DNA of 64,000 nucleotides from Adineta steineri (GCA_905250115.1 CAJNOI010000171.1:103457-167456); one strand, 5' to 3'; positions 24,761 to 35,105 are shown, counted from the stretch's first letter. Translations and numbers: made by a program. Notes: a model not told the origin generated them from the letters alone.

Positions 24761-26241
24761 CCACCAGTGAGTCAGCAAAATAGTTTAATAATGACATAGA
24801 CTGTTTTCAGAGGATGTGGGTATAAGTGATATATTAAACTCTCATCTATACCCTCAACTTCATGCATACATACTATCACCTCGCCTCTTTAAAGTGAGGA
24901 TGTGGGTATATAGTATGGTTGAGAGGTTGACATATTACCCACACGCTCATCAAAGTGTTTAATAAATATATCTATGATTTTAGCAACTGGAATTTGTCCT
25001 TCTGGTTTTACTGAAACACCATCCGTAACATGTGTTGATCTACTAAGTGATTTTAATAATTGTGGAACGATTGGCTTTGTTTGTTCATCAAATTATACAA
25101 TGTGTTCAGGTGGTATATGTGAGACAGCACCTAATATAAAACTTAGTGGAGCAATTCCTATATCTGCCTGGGCTGGTGTGACTACCGATGATAATATACA
25201 GCCTGTTACCCTTTCAGTCAATATTACACTCTATAATTATAGTACTAATTCTGTTACTGTATCAAGTAATGGGGTAAGTTAGTTTTTGAACATAGTTTTG
25301 TAGTAAATAAAATGTGTTTTAGCTTCTCTGTCTTGACAGTTGTACTAGTGCTTATTCAAATGGAAATCTTCCAACTACAAATGTTGGAGGTCCAACAGCA
25401 TTTGCTTTCTGGGATGATCTGATGATCTATGGTAGTACTGGTCAAATGGTTTATTATTCAACCACTGGAACAGCACCTAATCAAATAACAGGTTTCGAAT
25501 ATTATTTAAGTCCTATTTCTTCACCAGCACAATATTATCATTTTCAAATGCTATTTTATGAAAATTTACCAAATATTGTTAAATATGTTTATTTCGAAAT
25601 ATACGCCGGAAGTAGTTCAGCAACTATTGGTGTACAACGTAAGCTATTTTTTCTTGTTTCTTTCATTCTAATGAAGACCTAAACTATTGTAAAACACAAT
25701 CTGAAAGGAGTGATATAGTGTATAGGACAGTATTTTGTATTTCCTTCTCTTCCCACATATTGTAACTAACATAACATCAAAAGCCGTTACAAATGCTGAG
25801 CAGAGTTTATTATAGATGTGAGCTATAAATGACTTCTCCTCAATAATAAAATATTCTGAACATATTCCTAGATTTTTTTATCAAGAGTTTTAGCTGTTTG
25901 TTTAATAAAAAAAACGTTCTAGAAACTTAGAGGATAATTTAGTAGGTTGAACACATTATGGTCTCGGGGAGATCTTCTAAAATCGAAGGACCTTTTATTA
26001 TGAGGAGAATTCACTGCAGATCGTGCAGAAACGTTATTAATTAGCATTAACTGATGTTATAGTAGCTATATTGTGTTTCACATTTTAATTCCACAGTAAT
26101 TGTGCTAACGGTTTTTTTCATTTAATCATAGAATCATCATCAGGACCAAGCATAACTTATTCAGTAAATCAAGCATATGCAGTATCATATAATACAACAC
26201 TTCTATTCGATACAAATGCGGGTACCTATACTCGCTTATGA
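23569..26241 (+). CDS. Single-pass membrane protein with Thr-rich stalk and Cys-containing ectodomain
   Basis: Six exons: 23569-23711, 23771-23922, 24632-24766, 24984-25273, 25323-25638 and 26132-26241. They total 1146 nt, 381 residues. The cytoplasmic N-terminus (about 55 residues, Asn/Gln/Asp-rich) leads to one hydrophobic segment, LLIGILTAGLVLAIVTALWL, giving type II topology. Exon 3 is a Thr/Ser stalk with a poly-Thr run from (ACA)n. The ectodomain starts GICPSGFTETPSVTCVDL with several Cys (SDFNNCGTIGFVCSSNYTMCSGG), then a beta-rich domain with WDDLMIYGSTGQMVYYSTTG, GFEYYLSP and QMLFYENLPNIV. N-glycosylation sites are frequent. The architecture suggests a surface adhesin or receptor; I cannot name the beta domain. 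The stalk intron contains two short hairpins. The acceptor of exon 2 could also be 3 bp downstream. Confidence 0.82.
24722..24766 (+). repeat. (ACA)n trinucleotide run encoding poly-Thr
   Basis: About thirteen ACA codons in a row inside exon 3 of the membrane-protein gene. The opposite strand gives a spurious poly-Val frame. Confidence 0.85.
24809..24952. repeat. Two adjacent hairpins inside an intron
   Basis: AGGATGTGGGTATAAG pairs with CTCATCTATACCCTC (24809-24856). AGGATGTGGGTATATAG pairs with ACATATTACCCACACGCTC (24896-24952). Both lie in the 217-bp intron after the stalk exon, showing that the family tolerates transcribed intronic sites. Confidence 0.55.
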
Positions 26242-26366
26242 TGATACATACTTATGCAACTACATCAAGACAATAATCTTTTAGAATTTATGTTTTTTGA
26301 AATTTGTTCGTTTGCTTCATGCTTTGTCTTTTGCTTTTTTTATTGTAAACAATAAAAACAAGAGTG

Positions 26367-26422
26367 CGTGTGTGTAATAATGTTAGAGGATGATATACAT
26401 CATCCTCTTGTTAGTCACACAC
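26367..26422. repeat. Hairpin, 126 bp 3' of a stop codon
   Basis: The arms TTAGAGGATGAT and ATCATCCTCTTG are separated by 4 bp, flanked outside by GTGTGTG and CACACAC. Confidence 0.6.
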
Positions 26423-26689
26423 ATTTTCTCTTTTCATCATCTTTCATTTGATCATTTCTGTAGTTTCATTAGTTTTTTCTTTGTGAGGTTGCATGATCAT
26501 TATCTAGTTTCACCTTTGTTATACTGTACTATTTATAGTGCTAATTTATTTCCAATAAATTATTACTATCATTACTTATCCATCTTCACCATCTTCGAGT
26601 TAGTAGCCTCGAGCGATTCGACTTGTAGTTAGGACGACACGCTCACAAATTATTATCAGTATTGATATCCTCGTTTTATTACATAACGC

Positions 26690-26742
26690 AGGGTGTGAAT
26701 GTGAGCCAATCAAAGATCAATATTCATATCTACATCCATCTT
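26690..26742. repeat. Weak hairpin of the dispersed family
   Basis: GGGTGTGAATGTGAG is followed by CATATCTACATCCATC. Confidence 0.4.
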
Positions 26743-26887
26743 CTTTATATATGAATAGTACTATAATCTAATTAACTTATTAATAATGTATTAATATCTT
26801 GTATAAGCTGAAATAAAACTCTTATTCGATTACTTATTCATGTTTTCGTATTTACGTATCTCTAGTTTCTTATGTTTTTACTTTTAA

Positions 26888-26968
26888 GGATGGGTGGGGT
26901 GAGTGTGGATAAAGATAAAGAGAATACTCACACCCACACCCTCACCCACACTTACACCCACACTTGCA
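26888..26968. repeat. Hairpin with TGTGGG-like arms abutting an F-box-like pseudogene
   Basis: GATGGGTGGGGTGAGTGTGG is followed by a purine loop and then CTCACACCCACACCCTCACC with further CACTTACACCCACAC units. The right arm runs straight into the 5' edge of the pseudogene at 26966. Confidence 0.6.
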
Positions 26969-27630
26969 GATAAATTACAAACAAGTGGTCAATTTATTCG
27001 ATTACATTCATTAAATCTCATCAATGTAGATACAGAAGAATTTCAAGTATTTGAAAAACATATAATGAAATATCCTCTTAAATCATGTTCAATTTCACCC
27101 GGTAATTCTTCGAAATATTATTACAACAAGAGTTTTGATTTGATACTTCTATCATATATCATTTTACATAAAGATCTTCGTAAATTTGAATTCGATGGAG
27201 AAGTTAATCTAAAAAATCAAATACAATGGCCTGTTCTATGTAGATTACAGCATCGATCAACGATTGGTATGATTTACAAATGGACACAATTGAATCTTTC
27301 CTTTTACATTTACCTATGCTAAAGAATCTTCAATTGATCGTCAATTTTGTGATGGTTCTCGTTGGAAAGAATTCATTCAAATGAAATTACCATTATTAAG
27401 CACGTTTCAATTCTGATTTTTGAATTCTCGAGATTTTAATTCAAATAGCGGTACTGTAGAATCACTAATTGCACCATTTCAAACTCCATTTTGGATCGAA
27501 AATAAAAATTAGTGCGTCAAATGCGATTATGAATACAACGAAAATCGTTCGATATTCCAACTTCGTCTATCCAAGTACTCACAATAAAATCTTATGGATT
27601 TTTATTCTAGATTAATTCATTATCGAATTA
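26966..27630 (+). pseudogene. F-box/LRR-like protein pseudogene, 5' truncated
   Basis: The translation shows HSLNLINVDTEEFQVFEKHI, DLILLSYIILHKDLRKFEFDG and IQWPVLCRLQ, then in other frames LLHLPMLKNLQLIVNFCDGS, RWKEFIQMKLPLLSTFQF and TVESLIAPFQTPFWIEN. Together these resemble the C-terminal leucine-rich half of the F-box-like families that I recall as numerous in bdelloids. The F-box itself is absent: the copy starts abruptly at the hairpin. Frame changes and in-frame stops after about 27265 show it is not functional. A second decayed relative lies at 48685-49550. Confidence 0.6.
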
Positions 27631-27639
27631 TCTATTTCT

Positions 27640-28111
27640 TAATGTGACAGAACTTTACTTGAAAATCAATTGTAGATCTCATTGCAGCAAATATGAATAT
27701 ATATTTCCAATACACGTGTGGTTGAGTAAGAACATAAACAAGGAATCAAATGCGTCAATTAATCATAAACATATGAAGATAACACACTCAAATAATTAGT
27801 CATAATTCAATGACTCTATTCTCATCAATTTATTTTGATTTTCATTGTAAAAGAATCAATATATTTGTAATTATTATATTTATTTTTATTCAATAAATTT
27901 TATACTTGAAAATAGTTGTGTATATCAAGGATAAGTATGAGGAATGTTGTAAAATGGTTACTACAATCATTATATCCATATCCTCACACCCTCATTCTCA
28001 CCCGAAACGAAAAAAAAACGACGTTTCTATGCATAAAAAAAAAATTTTAACGCGTAAAAACGTCGTTCTTGTTCGTTGCTTATCTGTCGGAGTAACATTC
28101 TTTTCGATATG
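27640..28111. other. Intergenic upstream of the NACHT gene
   Basis: AT-rich, with a weak CCTCACACCCTC-containing half-hairpin near 27980-28000. The reading frame of the NACHT protein stays open back to 27906, but only through non-ATG or unconvincing upstream codons. Confidence 0.5.
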
Positions 28112-28118
28112 TATATAT
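28112..28118 (+). promoter_or_regulatory. Possible TATA box of the NACHT gene
   Basis: TATATAT lies about 82 bp upstream of the chosen ATG at 28200, comparable to the spacing at neighbouring genes. Confidence 0.4.
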
Positions 28119-28199
28119 CTCGCGCGAACACGTCGTACATACGTTTCATTTTTCTTTTTCTTTCGTATCATTTTAACAAAAAAAACAGTACAAAACAAA

Positions 28200-31100
28200 A
28201 TGAATGATGATGAAATAATCATACGAGCAATCAATATAATTGACCAGAAGATCGACAGTTTGGATGTTGACAAAGAAAATCCTTCTTATGTTAATAAATT
28301 GATGGTTATTCGAGAGGATCTTGAAAAACTATTCAGTTTAACATCATCAACAAATAATTTAGTTCATCTGTTTTGTCGACGAATGAATAGACTATTAAAT
28401 TATAACGATTCTATTCCACTTCACAACTGGCTTGAATTACAAAAGGAACTTCTTCACATATTAGAACATCATGATGATCCAACTGAAAAGCTTCCTTACA
28501 TAAAATTTTCATCAATATTGAAATTAGAAAGTAAATTGGAAGAACGAGAAATACAATTCAAGAAGAATTTTGGTCATCGAAAGACATTTCATGAATTAGT
28601 TGAACAGCATCGAATTTTACTTCGAGAATATCTTCAAATATGTTACTCACTTCACTCTAAACTTAAAATACATGGTCTAGTCGAAGATGTCGACAAACTT
28701 TGTCAAAAAATGCATCAACAAACAGATATCTTGCAAGCTGTTCTTGAAACTAATGATCGTCTTCAGGCAAAATTAAAATCGATTGAAATTCCTATAACAT
28801 ATCCTTTTCATACAATGAAACATTGTATGGTAAGGTCTTTCTTAGATTTTCAATCGCGTGATCAAATGATTGATAATAATAATGTCTTTTTGCCTGGTAT
28901 GGATGAGATTCAATTGTTGCATGATAGCGGAATATCAATCATTAATAACAACATGGCAGAGTCTCGATGGTTTGTCATTCTTGGTGATCCAGGAAGTGCA
29001 AAAACAACTTTACTAAGATATATTACACAATTATTCTCTTTAACAGCTCTTCAACATAATGAACAAGTTATAAACAATGGAAATAATTGGGGTCCAATTC
29101 GTATTCCAATTTTAATTCGAATCGGTGAGTTTGCTGATCAACTTAATATACAACCAAATTTGACTTTATTTGATTATATTGGTAAACACACTTGGTTTTC
29201 ACAATTTTATGGTAATGATAATATTGGATATGTACTAAAAGAGTTTATTCATCATGGTCATACATTGATTCTTCTCGATGGACTTGATGAAATTTCTACA
29301 TTTGAACAACGACAACAAATCATTAATCTTGTTCAAGATTTTATTCATAATTATATTCATGGTGATGATTTTCTCTCACCATTTGATGATGTTCCAAATC
29401 GGTTCAATAAAGAAAATCGACAACGTATGTTGTCGAACGAAAACTTTTCAATGAATAATTGGAGATTCAATGAAACACAACCACCATCGATGTCCGGTGG
29501 TAATCAAATTATTATAACATGTCGCGTCGTTGGCTGCAATTTATATCGATTTGATAGTCAATTAATTTCTTATTATAATTTACTTCCTATGTCGATCGAA
29601 AATGTAAAGTTATTCATAAAACAATGGTTTACTAGTGTTGATCAGGAAATACATAATATATTAATGAGTGAAAATATTCATTTAGACAATAAAACAATAG
29701 AAGAACGACAAAATAGTATAAATCGGATACTTCCTACTGGTGAAATAACCTTCTTATCTCATCCATTAATGTTATTTATGGTTTGTTTATATTTGTTTAA
29801 ATTATGGAATGATAACCAACTTCCAAAAACTCTTGTAGAATTGTACAATAAAACTGTACGGTCAGTAATGTATAACAAGACGAATCTACAACAATCAAGA
29901 ATACCACAAGATGTTCTGATCAAGGTTGAGACTAATCTTGCTTTATATCTTCATTCACATTCATCATCTGGTGTAATTGATGAATTCGATTTAAAACGTA
30001 TTTGTAGTTTAGTATTAAAAGAAGAAAATGTTGTCACAAACAAAGCAGAATTATGTCAATACACAGATGAATTAGTACAAATGATCAGTTCAAATAATAG
30101 TATTATTGTTGAACGAGGATTGAAGGTTTTCAGCTTTGCTCATTTATCATTTCAAGAATATTTCGTTGGATTATCTCTTCTTGATGAATCATCTATTGAC
30201 AATACGATTCGACGTATTCTAACTTATACTATCAAACCACGCTCTCATGAACCAATTCGTCTAGCTCATAGTTGGATTAGTCAAATGTGGTCACGGGAGA
30301 ATTATGTTACATATTGCAGAAAATTAGTTACGGAAACAATAGATTCCGTACTTCCATTAGGTTCTCTTCTGTTTTTGGATGTTCTTCATAGTTTTCAATG
30401 TTTACCTTCTAAACAAGCCATATATACAGCACTTGATAAATTAATCGATCATCCTTCTATGTTAATTTCCACTGGATATTTAGGAAAAGGTTGGTCTATA
30501 TTACCATTGAATATTCTATTTGAGTGGATGAAATTAAGTCTAATAAATGAAAAACGTGTGGTAAAATTCTGTAAATCATTTTTATTTTCAATTGTTTCAA
30601 TCGAAGATCGAAGATTATGGGAAAACTATCACGATAGGTTACGAGCTGTTTGCCAACAATTGTGGTCATTGTGTTCTATGAGGTCGTCAATTGATACTAT
30701 TATCACTAAAACATTGCATGGTATTACGACATCATTATATTCACCATGTCTTCTTTTTCAAAATGGACTACCTCAATATCTTATGTCACCTAATATTTTT
30801 GCATCTCAAAAGCATCCATTAGTATTCAGTGTTATTATTACATTATATGGTGGAGTTTTTAAGACACAAGCTGAAATGATTTTTTCTCCTAAATATATTA
30901 ATCGCAATTCAAGAGTTGGTATGCCAGTCATCGATTATTTAGCGAATACAAATGACTCTCATTTAATTAAAATTGAAAGACTCATTCAACAATACGAAAA
31001 TATGTTGCAAATGTATTCACCTGAAGATATTTCAAACGATATTATCGATATTATCATTGTTCTTATTTGTTTGCACGGCTTATCAAACCCGTCAATATAC

Positions 31101-34100
31101 AGTAAATTCGCTGTATATCAGGCACTACCGTTGGCTTTGGAGAGATTCAATTTGATGTTATATCTTTTAAGAGACGATAAAAGATTTGTTTGGAAGAAAA
31201 CAACACAAAAAATGTTTTCCGATGTCAAATTAATTATAGACGTATTTGCTTCACAATCCAATCGAACCGATGTAGAGATTAAACGTTTTTTATTAGCGTG
31301 CATGGCAGTATGTGATCGACTCGGTATTGATCATTTATCATATTCGTCAAGTTTAACAAATTTATACAATAGTGATACTAATCGTTCAAACCGCTTACTA
31401 AAATATTCTCACAATAAAATACTCAACACACAAAGTACACCCGTTTGCAAAGAACCAACCTCTCAAGCAATAAAAGATGTTCATCAATTCAATGATCAGA
31501 TATTGATTTTGATGAATTTTGTACCCGATCATCTTAAACATCTATATCATCGTTTGCTTATCAAACCTGATGAACAATGCGATTCTTTTCTATTTATTCT
31601 TCTTTTATCACAATGTTTGAATTTCTTCACCGACCGTATCCAATCGAAAGAAATATTTGCAACTTTGAATGACTTATTACCACTGTTCAGAGCATACAAA
31701 ATGGAAAACTATGTATTAGCTCTCTTTTGGGAAAGTAAATTTCGCTTTACGAACGATCTGCAGAGTGTTGATTATGATTATTTTCAAAAGTTTTCAACAA
31801 ATTATTCGAAAAGTTGTAAGGATCTGATTATCGAAGAACAACAACGAATTTTAGAGGCAAATGAATTGAACGATGTTCGTCAAAAAGATATCCAACTTTT
31901 TGCTGCATCATTTTCGTTTGCTCGACTATGTCAAGTTCAATATCGTTATGAAAAAAATACAAACGTGGGTCAATTCGTTGCTGGCAATGAACAGATTCTA
32001 TCTGCAATAGAAAATATTAATGATCAAATTCTATCTATCATAGCTATGCACAATATTTCATATATGGATTATACATCTATTTTATCTTCGAATCCACATG
32101 GAAAATTAAGATCAAAAGTAGCTTATTCATTATTAAAACTTTTACGGAATCTACCATTGCTAACATGTGCTCTAATGGTTTTTCGATGTCAATCAATCTG
32201 TGAAGATTTTCCATCAATTTTCCGAGATCTTAGTGAAATAATTGCTAAACAATTATTAACAATTCCATTTGATGAGGAAATGGTTGAAAATCAGAAAGCA
32301 GTTTATGTTGCACTTAATGCAATGGAAGATTCATCGTTGAATATTCTTTTGATAGAATTTGAAAAACAATTTCAAAATGTCGACAAATTTTCTCATATGA
32401 ATTCGATTATATTTCATGATTATTTCACTACTACAACATCATTCGGTGAATTGGACGAAGTTCTTTTATCGTGCATGTATTTAAGCGAACTAATACATGA
32501 TGTTAAATGTTTGAGAAAATATGTGGTTTGCAATAAACAACAAAAGACGATTTCGTTGTCCGAAAGACTCAGATATTTATTAAATACTTCAAGGGAAATA
32601 ATCACACTTGAAATGGCGACATTAATCACAAATTATATAGAAAATAATTATGAAAAAGAATTAGGTGAAATAAGTGGTAGATTAATTGAACGTATAATCG
32701 TTGAAAAAGATGCTCAACCTGTTCTTCTTCAATTGTTGAATCTTCCGGCAAAAGAATCACGAAAATCTTTATTTTGTTACATTGCATTACTATTGGCTAA
32801 ACATGGTTCCATCGCACCTAATTCTATCGACTATATTAAAAGCTTTTGTCAAACTACTATTGATGAGCAATTCAAGTATATTATTAAACAATATCTCGAA
32901 CTACCATGTATCGATTCGGAACCAATCCGTCAGATTTTAGAGACGTTACTTCGATGTATACGTCATTCCTCATTACACACTGATGCGACTATTCGCTCTT
33001 GCGAAATTATGAAGTTAATTCTACAATTAGAAAATGAAGAACGCAGAACAAATAATGGTTGTGTATTATGCGATTCATATTTCATGTTGATCAATGGTTG
33101 TTCGTTCGAAGTACAAAATTATCTTTTAGAATATCTTAATGCGAATAGTAAAGTACAAAATAGTATTAATGAACAGCGTCTGATTCGAATTATTACATGG
33201 ATTATGCAACATTTCGCAACGAAAGAATGTCCCGTATCTAATGTACTTTATAAATATATAATATCACTTTTTCACGATCAAAAATTCTCTCGAATACAAG
33301 AAACAATTATTCATAGTTTTCAATATATATTTATGAAGATGTTTGGGAAGAATGTTTTTACGAATCAAGATGTAAAACTACTTTTGGAAGATACAATTAA
33401 TCTGTGTGTAAGAACTATAGATGATAATTCAGAAAATCTCTTAGCAAACTGTTTACATGCTTACGGATATTGTCTACGTTTCTATAAATATTATTGCAAT
33501 GAAAAGCCATCAAATGAGATAATCAAATTGTTGACTAAACTTTCTCAAACATATTCATCGTCATTCGTTGCTATAAGAGCTGGTCAATGTTTACTAATAA
33601 TCGAACTGTATATTGATCGTGGTTCAATTTCTGATTGGCTCAACAAAACTAATCTAAATGTCGAGCAAATATATAACATATTCATACACTGTACATCCGA
33701 TGAACATCAATTATTAGGATATTTCAACAAAGAAAAAGCATTGAATCATATTTTACTACAGCATTCAACAGATCTCCTACCTAAATTTATCAATGAAATG
33801 TACATGTATTTAAATGAAAAACCTATGAACTGTAATCTTTCTAAGCGATTATTTTCCTATATCAATGCAACTGAGAATTTATGTCGAGATAATTTTACTA
33901 TATTTCGTACTATTATGGAAAAATGTTTCTATAATATAGAACAATTCAAAATTTTACTCTATCAAATAAGCAAACAGGGAAATAATGATATTCAAAAAGA
34001 ATGTATTTTATTATATACTCATTTTGGTGAGGTTACTTCTGATTTTATTACTATGTTGCTAAATAATGTTCAATATGCGATGTTTTTATCACCGCGAATA

Positions 34101-34424
34101 GAAGCATTAATAGCTAATAAACGAATATTATTAGATCGAGACATAATTGAACATTTACATGAAGCATTACAATTACCATCGAAAGAAAAATGTGCTCTAC
34201 AATTACTGACATATCTTGCTCAAGTTGATTTTATATCAATTTTGGAAGTATTTAAGCAAATTGCAGATATCATCAACAAACGATATTCTCTGGAGGAAAA
34301 CAACTATCAAAAGGACTATGAACAGTTGATCGAAGCCTTACTAAAGTTTACTTGCATTCAAGCTGGTACTCTATCTTCTGGTAGGTTATCACAACTGCAG
34401 TGCATGATGCATTTTCCATTTTAA
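28200..34424 (+). CDS. Intronless NACHT-domain NTPase (STAND family), 2074 residues
   Basis: A 6.2-kb frame is uninterrupted by introns. I start it at ATG 28200 (MNDDEIIIRAINIIDQKID) because sequence further upstream in frame is low-complexity and begins at TTG. Residues 1-230 are helical, with a coiled-coil stretch (LESKLEEREIQFKKNFGHRK). The NACHT NTPase has a Walker A, GDPGSAKTT, at about 262-270, and a Walker B, LLDGLDE, at about 358-364. IIITCRV is a sensor-like strand and FAHLSFQEYFVGL a winged-helix-type motif near 650. The remaining 1400 residues are helical repeat-like sequence with no LRR, WD40 or ankyrin signature. STAND NTPases are switch proteins that oligomerise on sensing ligands, often in immunity or cell death. 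The specific role here is unknown. No membrane span is evident. Confidence 0.88.
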   Translation: MNDDEIIIRAINIIDQKIDSLDVDKENPSYVNKLMVIREDLEKLFSLTSSTNNLVHLFCRRMNRLLNYNDSIPLHNWLELQKELLHILEHHDDPTEKLPYIKFSSILKLESKLEEREIQFKKNFGHRKTFHELVEQHRILLREYLQICYSLHSKLKIHGLVEDVDKLCQKMHQQTDILQAVLETNDRLQAKLKSIEIPITYPFHTMKHCMVRSFLDFQSRDQMIDNNNVFLPGMDEIQLLHDSGISIINNNMAESRWFVILGDPGSAKTTLLRYITQLFSLTALQHNEQVINNGNNWGPIRIPILIRIGEFADQLNIQPNLTLFDYIGKHTWFSQFYGNDNIGYVLKEFIHHGHTLILLDGLDEISTFEQRQQIINLVQDFIHNYIHGDDFLSPFDDVPNRFNKENRQRMLSNENFSMNNWRFNETQPPSMSGGNQIIITCRVVGCNLYRFDSQLISYYNLLPMSIENVKLFIKQWFTSVDQEIHNILMSENIHLDNKTIEERQNSINRILPTGEITFLSHPLMLFMVCLYLFKLWNDNQLPKTLVELYNKTVRSVMYNKTNLQQSRIPQDVLIKVETNLALYLHSHSSSGVIDEFDLKRICSLVLKEENVVTNKAELCQYTDELVQMISSNNSIIVERGLKVFSFAHLSFQEYFVGLSLLDESSIDNTIRRILTYTIKPRSHEPIRLAHSWISQMWSRENYVTYCRKLVTETIDSVLPLGSLLFLDVLHSFQCLPSKQAIYTALDKLIDHPSMLISTGYLGKGWSILPLNILFEWMKLSLINEKRVVKFCKSFLFSIVSIEDRRLWENYHDRLRAVCQQLWSLCSMRSSIDTIITKTLHGITTSLYSPCLLFQNGLPQYLMSPNIFASQKHPLVFSVIITLYGGVFKTQAEMIFSPKYINRNSRVGMPVIDYLANTNDSHLIKIERLIQQYENMLQMYSPEDISNDIIDIIIVLICLHGLSNPSIYSKFAVYQALPLALERFNLMLYLLRDDKRFVWKKTTQKMFSDVKLIIDVFASQSNRTDVEIKRFLLACMAVCDRLGIDHLSYSSSLTNLYNSDTNRSNRLLKYSHNKILNTQSTPVCKEPTSQAIKDVHQFNDQILILMNFVPDHLKHLYHRLLIKPDEQCDSFLFILLLSQCLNFFTDRIQSKEIFATLNDLLPLFRAYKMENYVLALFWESKFRFTNDLQSVDYDYFQKFSTNYSKSCKDLIIEEQQRILEANELNDVRQKDIQLFAASFSFARLCQVQYRYEKNTNVGQFVAGNEQILSAIENINDQILSIIAMHNISYMDYTSILSSNPHGKLRSKVAYSLLKLLRNLPLLTCALMVFRCQSICEDFPSIFRDLSEIIAKQLLTIPFDEEMVENQKAVYVALNAMEDSSLNILLIEFEKQFQNVDKFSHMNSIIFHDYFTTTTSFGELDEVLLSCMYLSELIHDVKCLRKYVVCNKQQKTISLSERLRYLLNTSREIITLEMATLITNYIENNYEKELGEISGRLIERIIVEKDAQPVLLQLLNLPAKESRKSLFCYIALLLAKHGSIAPNSIDYIKSFCQTTIDEQFKYIIKQYLELPCIDSEPIRQILETLLRCIRHSSLHTDATIRSCEIMKLILQLENEERRTNNGCVLCDSYFMLINGCSFEVQNYLLEYLNANSKVQNSINEQRLIRIITWIMQHFATKECPVSNVLYKYIISLFHDQKFSRIQETIIHSFQYIFMKMFGKNVFTNQDVKLLLEDTINLCVRTIDDNSENLLANCLHAYGYCLRFYKYYCNEKPSNEIIKLLTKLSQTYSSSFVAIRAGQCLLIIELYIDRGSISDWLNKTNLNVEQIYNIFIHCTSDEHQLLGYFNKEKALNHILLQHSTDLLPKFINEMYMYLNEKPMNCNLSKRLFSYINATENLCRDNFTIFRTIMEKCFYNIEQFKILLYQISKQGNNDIQKECILLYTHFGEVTSDFITMLLNNVQYAMFLSPRIEALIANKRILLDRDIIEHLHEALQLPSKEKCALQLLTYLAQVDFISILEVFKQIADIINKRYSLEENNYQKDYEQLIEALLKFTCIQAGTLSSGRLSQLQCMMHFPF

Positions 34425-34910
34425 CAGAAAACTTTTGCTTTTTCATCTATTTTTGTCTTCGAATTATAATGAAATATACTTAGCGCATACTGAAAGGTCA
34501 ATAAAACTTTCAATAACTTCCAAATAAGTATTATATAATTGCAAGTAACGTTCATGGGCATGCCGATTCATTTTGCCCTGGACTGACGGGACAGACACAT
34601 AGACATAGTTACATCTAGCTATAAAGGTGCAATGACGAAGGGTGGGTGTGGGTGTGGGTGTGGGTGTGACTTTGGGGTATGGGTGTTGGTAGAATATGAT
34701 ACCCACACCCACACCCACAAGGTTATGATAAAATTTTGATTTTAAAATGTTACTGAATGAATATAATAAAATCGTCAAAAAACAAATTTAAGAATGTAAA
34801 TGGTTTACTGTTGGTAGTGTTATACTAACTAATCTGGATTCAATAAACTCTAAAAAAATAGATGGAAGGCGGAATATGTACTAAAATCGCTTATATAACA
34901 TCAAAGGTAT
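34425..34910. other. Intergenic downstream of the NACHT gene
   Basis: Holds the telomere-repeat-like hairpin at 34641-34722. A 104-codon minus-strand frame at 34464-34778 is produced by the repeat (Val-Gly and Thr-Pro runs) and is not called. Confidence 0.55.
34641..34722. repeat. Inverted interstitial telomere-like repeats (TGTGGG)n / (CCCACA)n
   Basis: 34641-34668 is a GGTGGG start followed by about four TGTGGG units. A 33-bp spacer follows that includes GGGTATGGGTG. 34701-34719 is three CCCACA units in inverse orientation. This is the clearest member of the dispersed hairpin family and lies 217 bp after the NACHT stop codon. TGTGGG is the telomere repeat I recall for bdelloid rotifers. 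Confidence 0.75.
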
Positions 34911-35105
34911 CGAGGGGTCCGTATAGACCCACACTTCAGTTTTCTAACCGGAAGGCTTCAGTACGAAGTTCAATATGGTGTATATACATCATCATATGAC
35001 TAACGATTAGCAGAGAGATGACACCGAAAATGATGCATCTGCGTGTAGAAAAATCAAAAAAATAGCGTTGTGGGTCTTGTCGGACCCACAAAAGCCGTTC
35101 GAGGG
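34911..35105. mobile_element. piggyBac-like MITE, about 195 bp, left end eroded
   Basis: Near the left end is GGGGTCCGTATAGACCCACA, and near the right end, read inversely, TGGGTCCGACAAGACCCACA. Both are subterminal palindromes of GGGTCCG-N-AGACCCAC form. The right terminus reads CGAGGG directly followed by TTAA at 35106-35109, matching the CCCT-type terminus and TTAA target of piggyBac elements. The left terminus no longer shows TTAA. No open frame: a non-autonomous copy. Confidence 0.55.

Larger units (their letters stand above)
26242..26965. other. Intergenic with three hairpins
   Basis: Hairpins of the dispersed family occur at 26367-26422, 26690-26742 and 26888-26968. No gene is supported between them; a 80-codon plus-strand frame at 26390 is low-complexity Phe/Leu/Ser sequence and overlaps a hairpin. 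Confidence 0.5.

Noticed and set aside
24594-24797. Poly-Val minus-strand frame
   Set aside because: It is the complement of the (ACA)n Thr stalk exon of the plus-strand gene.
27906-28199. Upstream extension of the NACHT frame
   Set aside because: The frame opens at TTG and runs through Lys/Phe/Arg-rich low-complexity sequence; the ATG at 28200 starts well-formed protein and has a TATA-like element upstream.
34464-34778. 104-codon minus-strand frame with Val-Gly and Thr-Pro runs
   Set aside because: Created by the TGTGGG/CCCACA repeat; no other coding feature.
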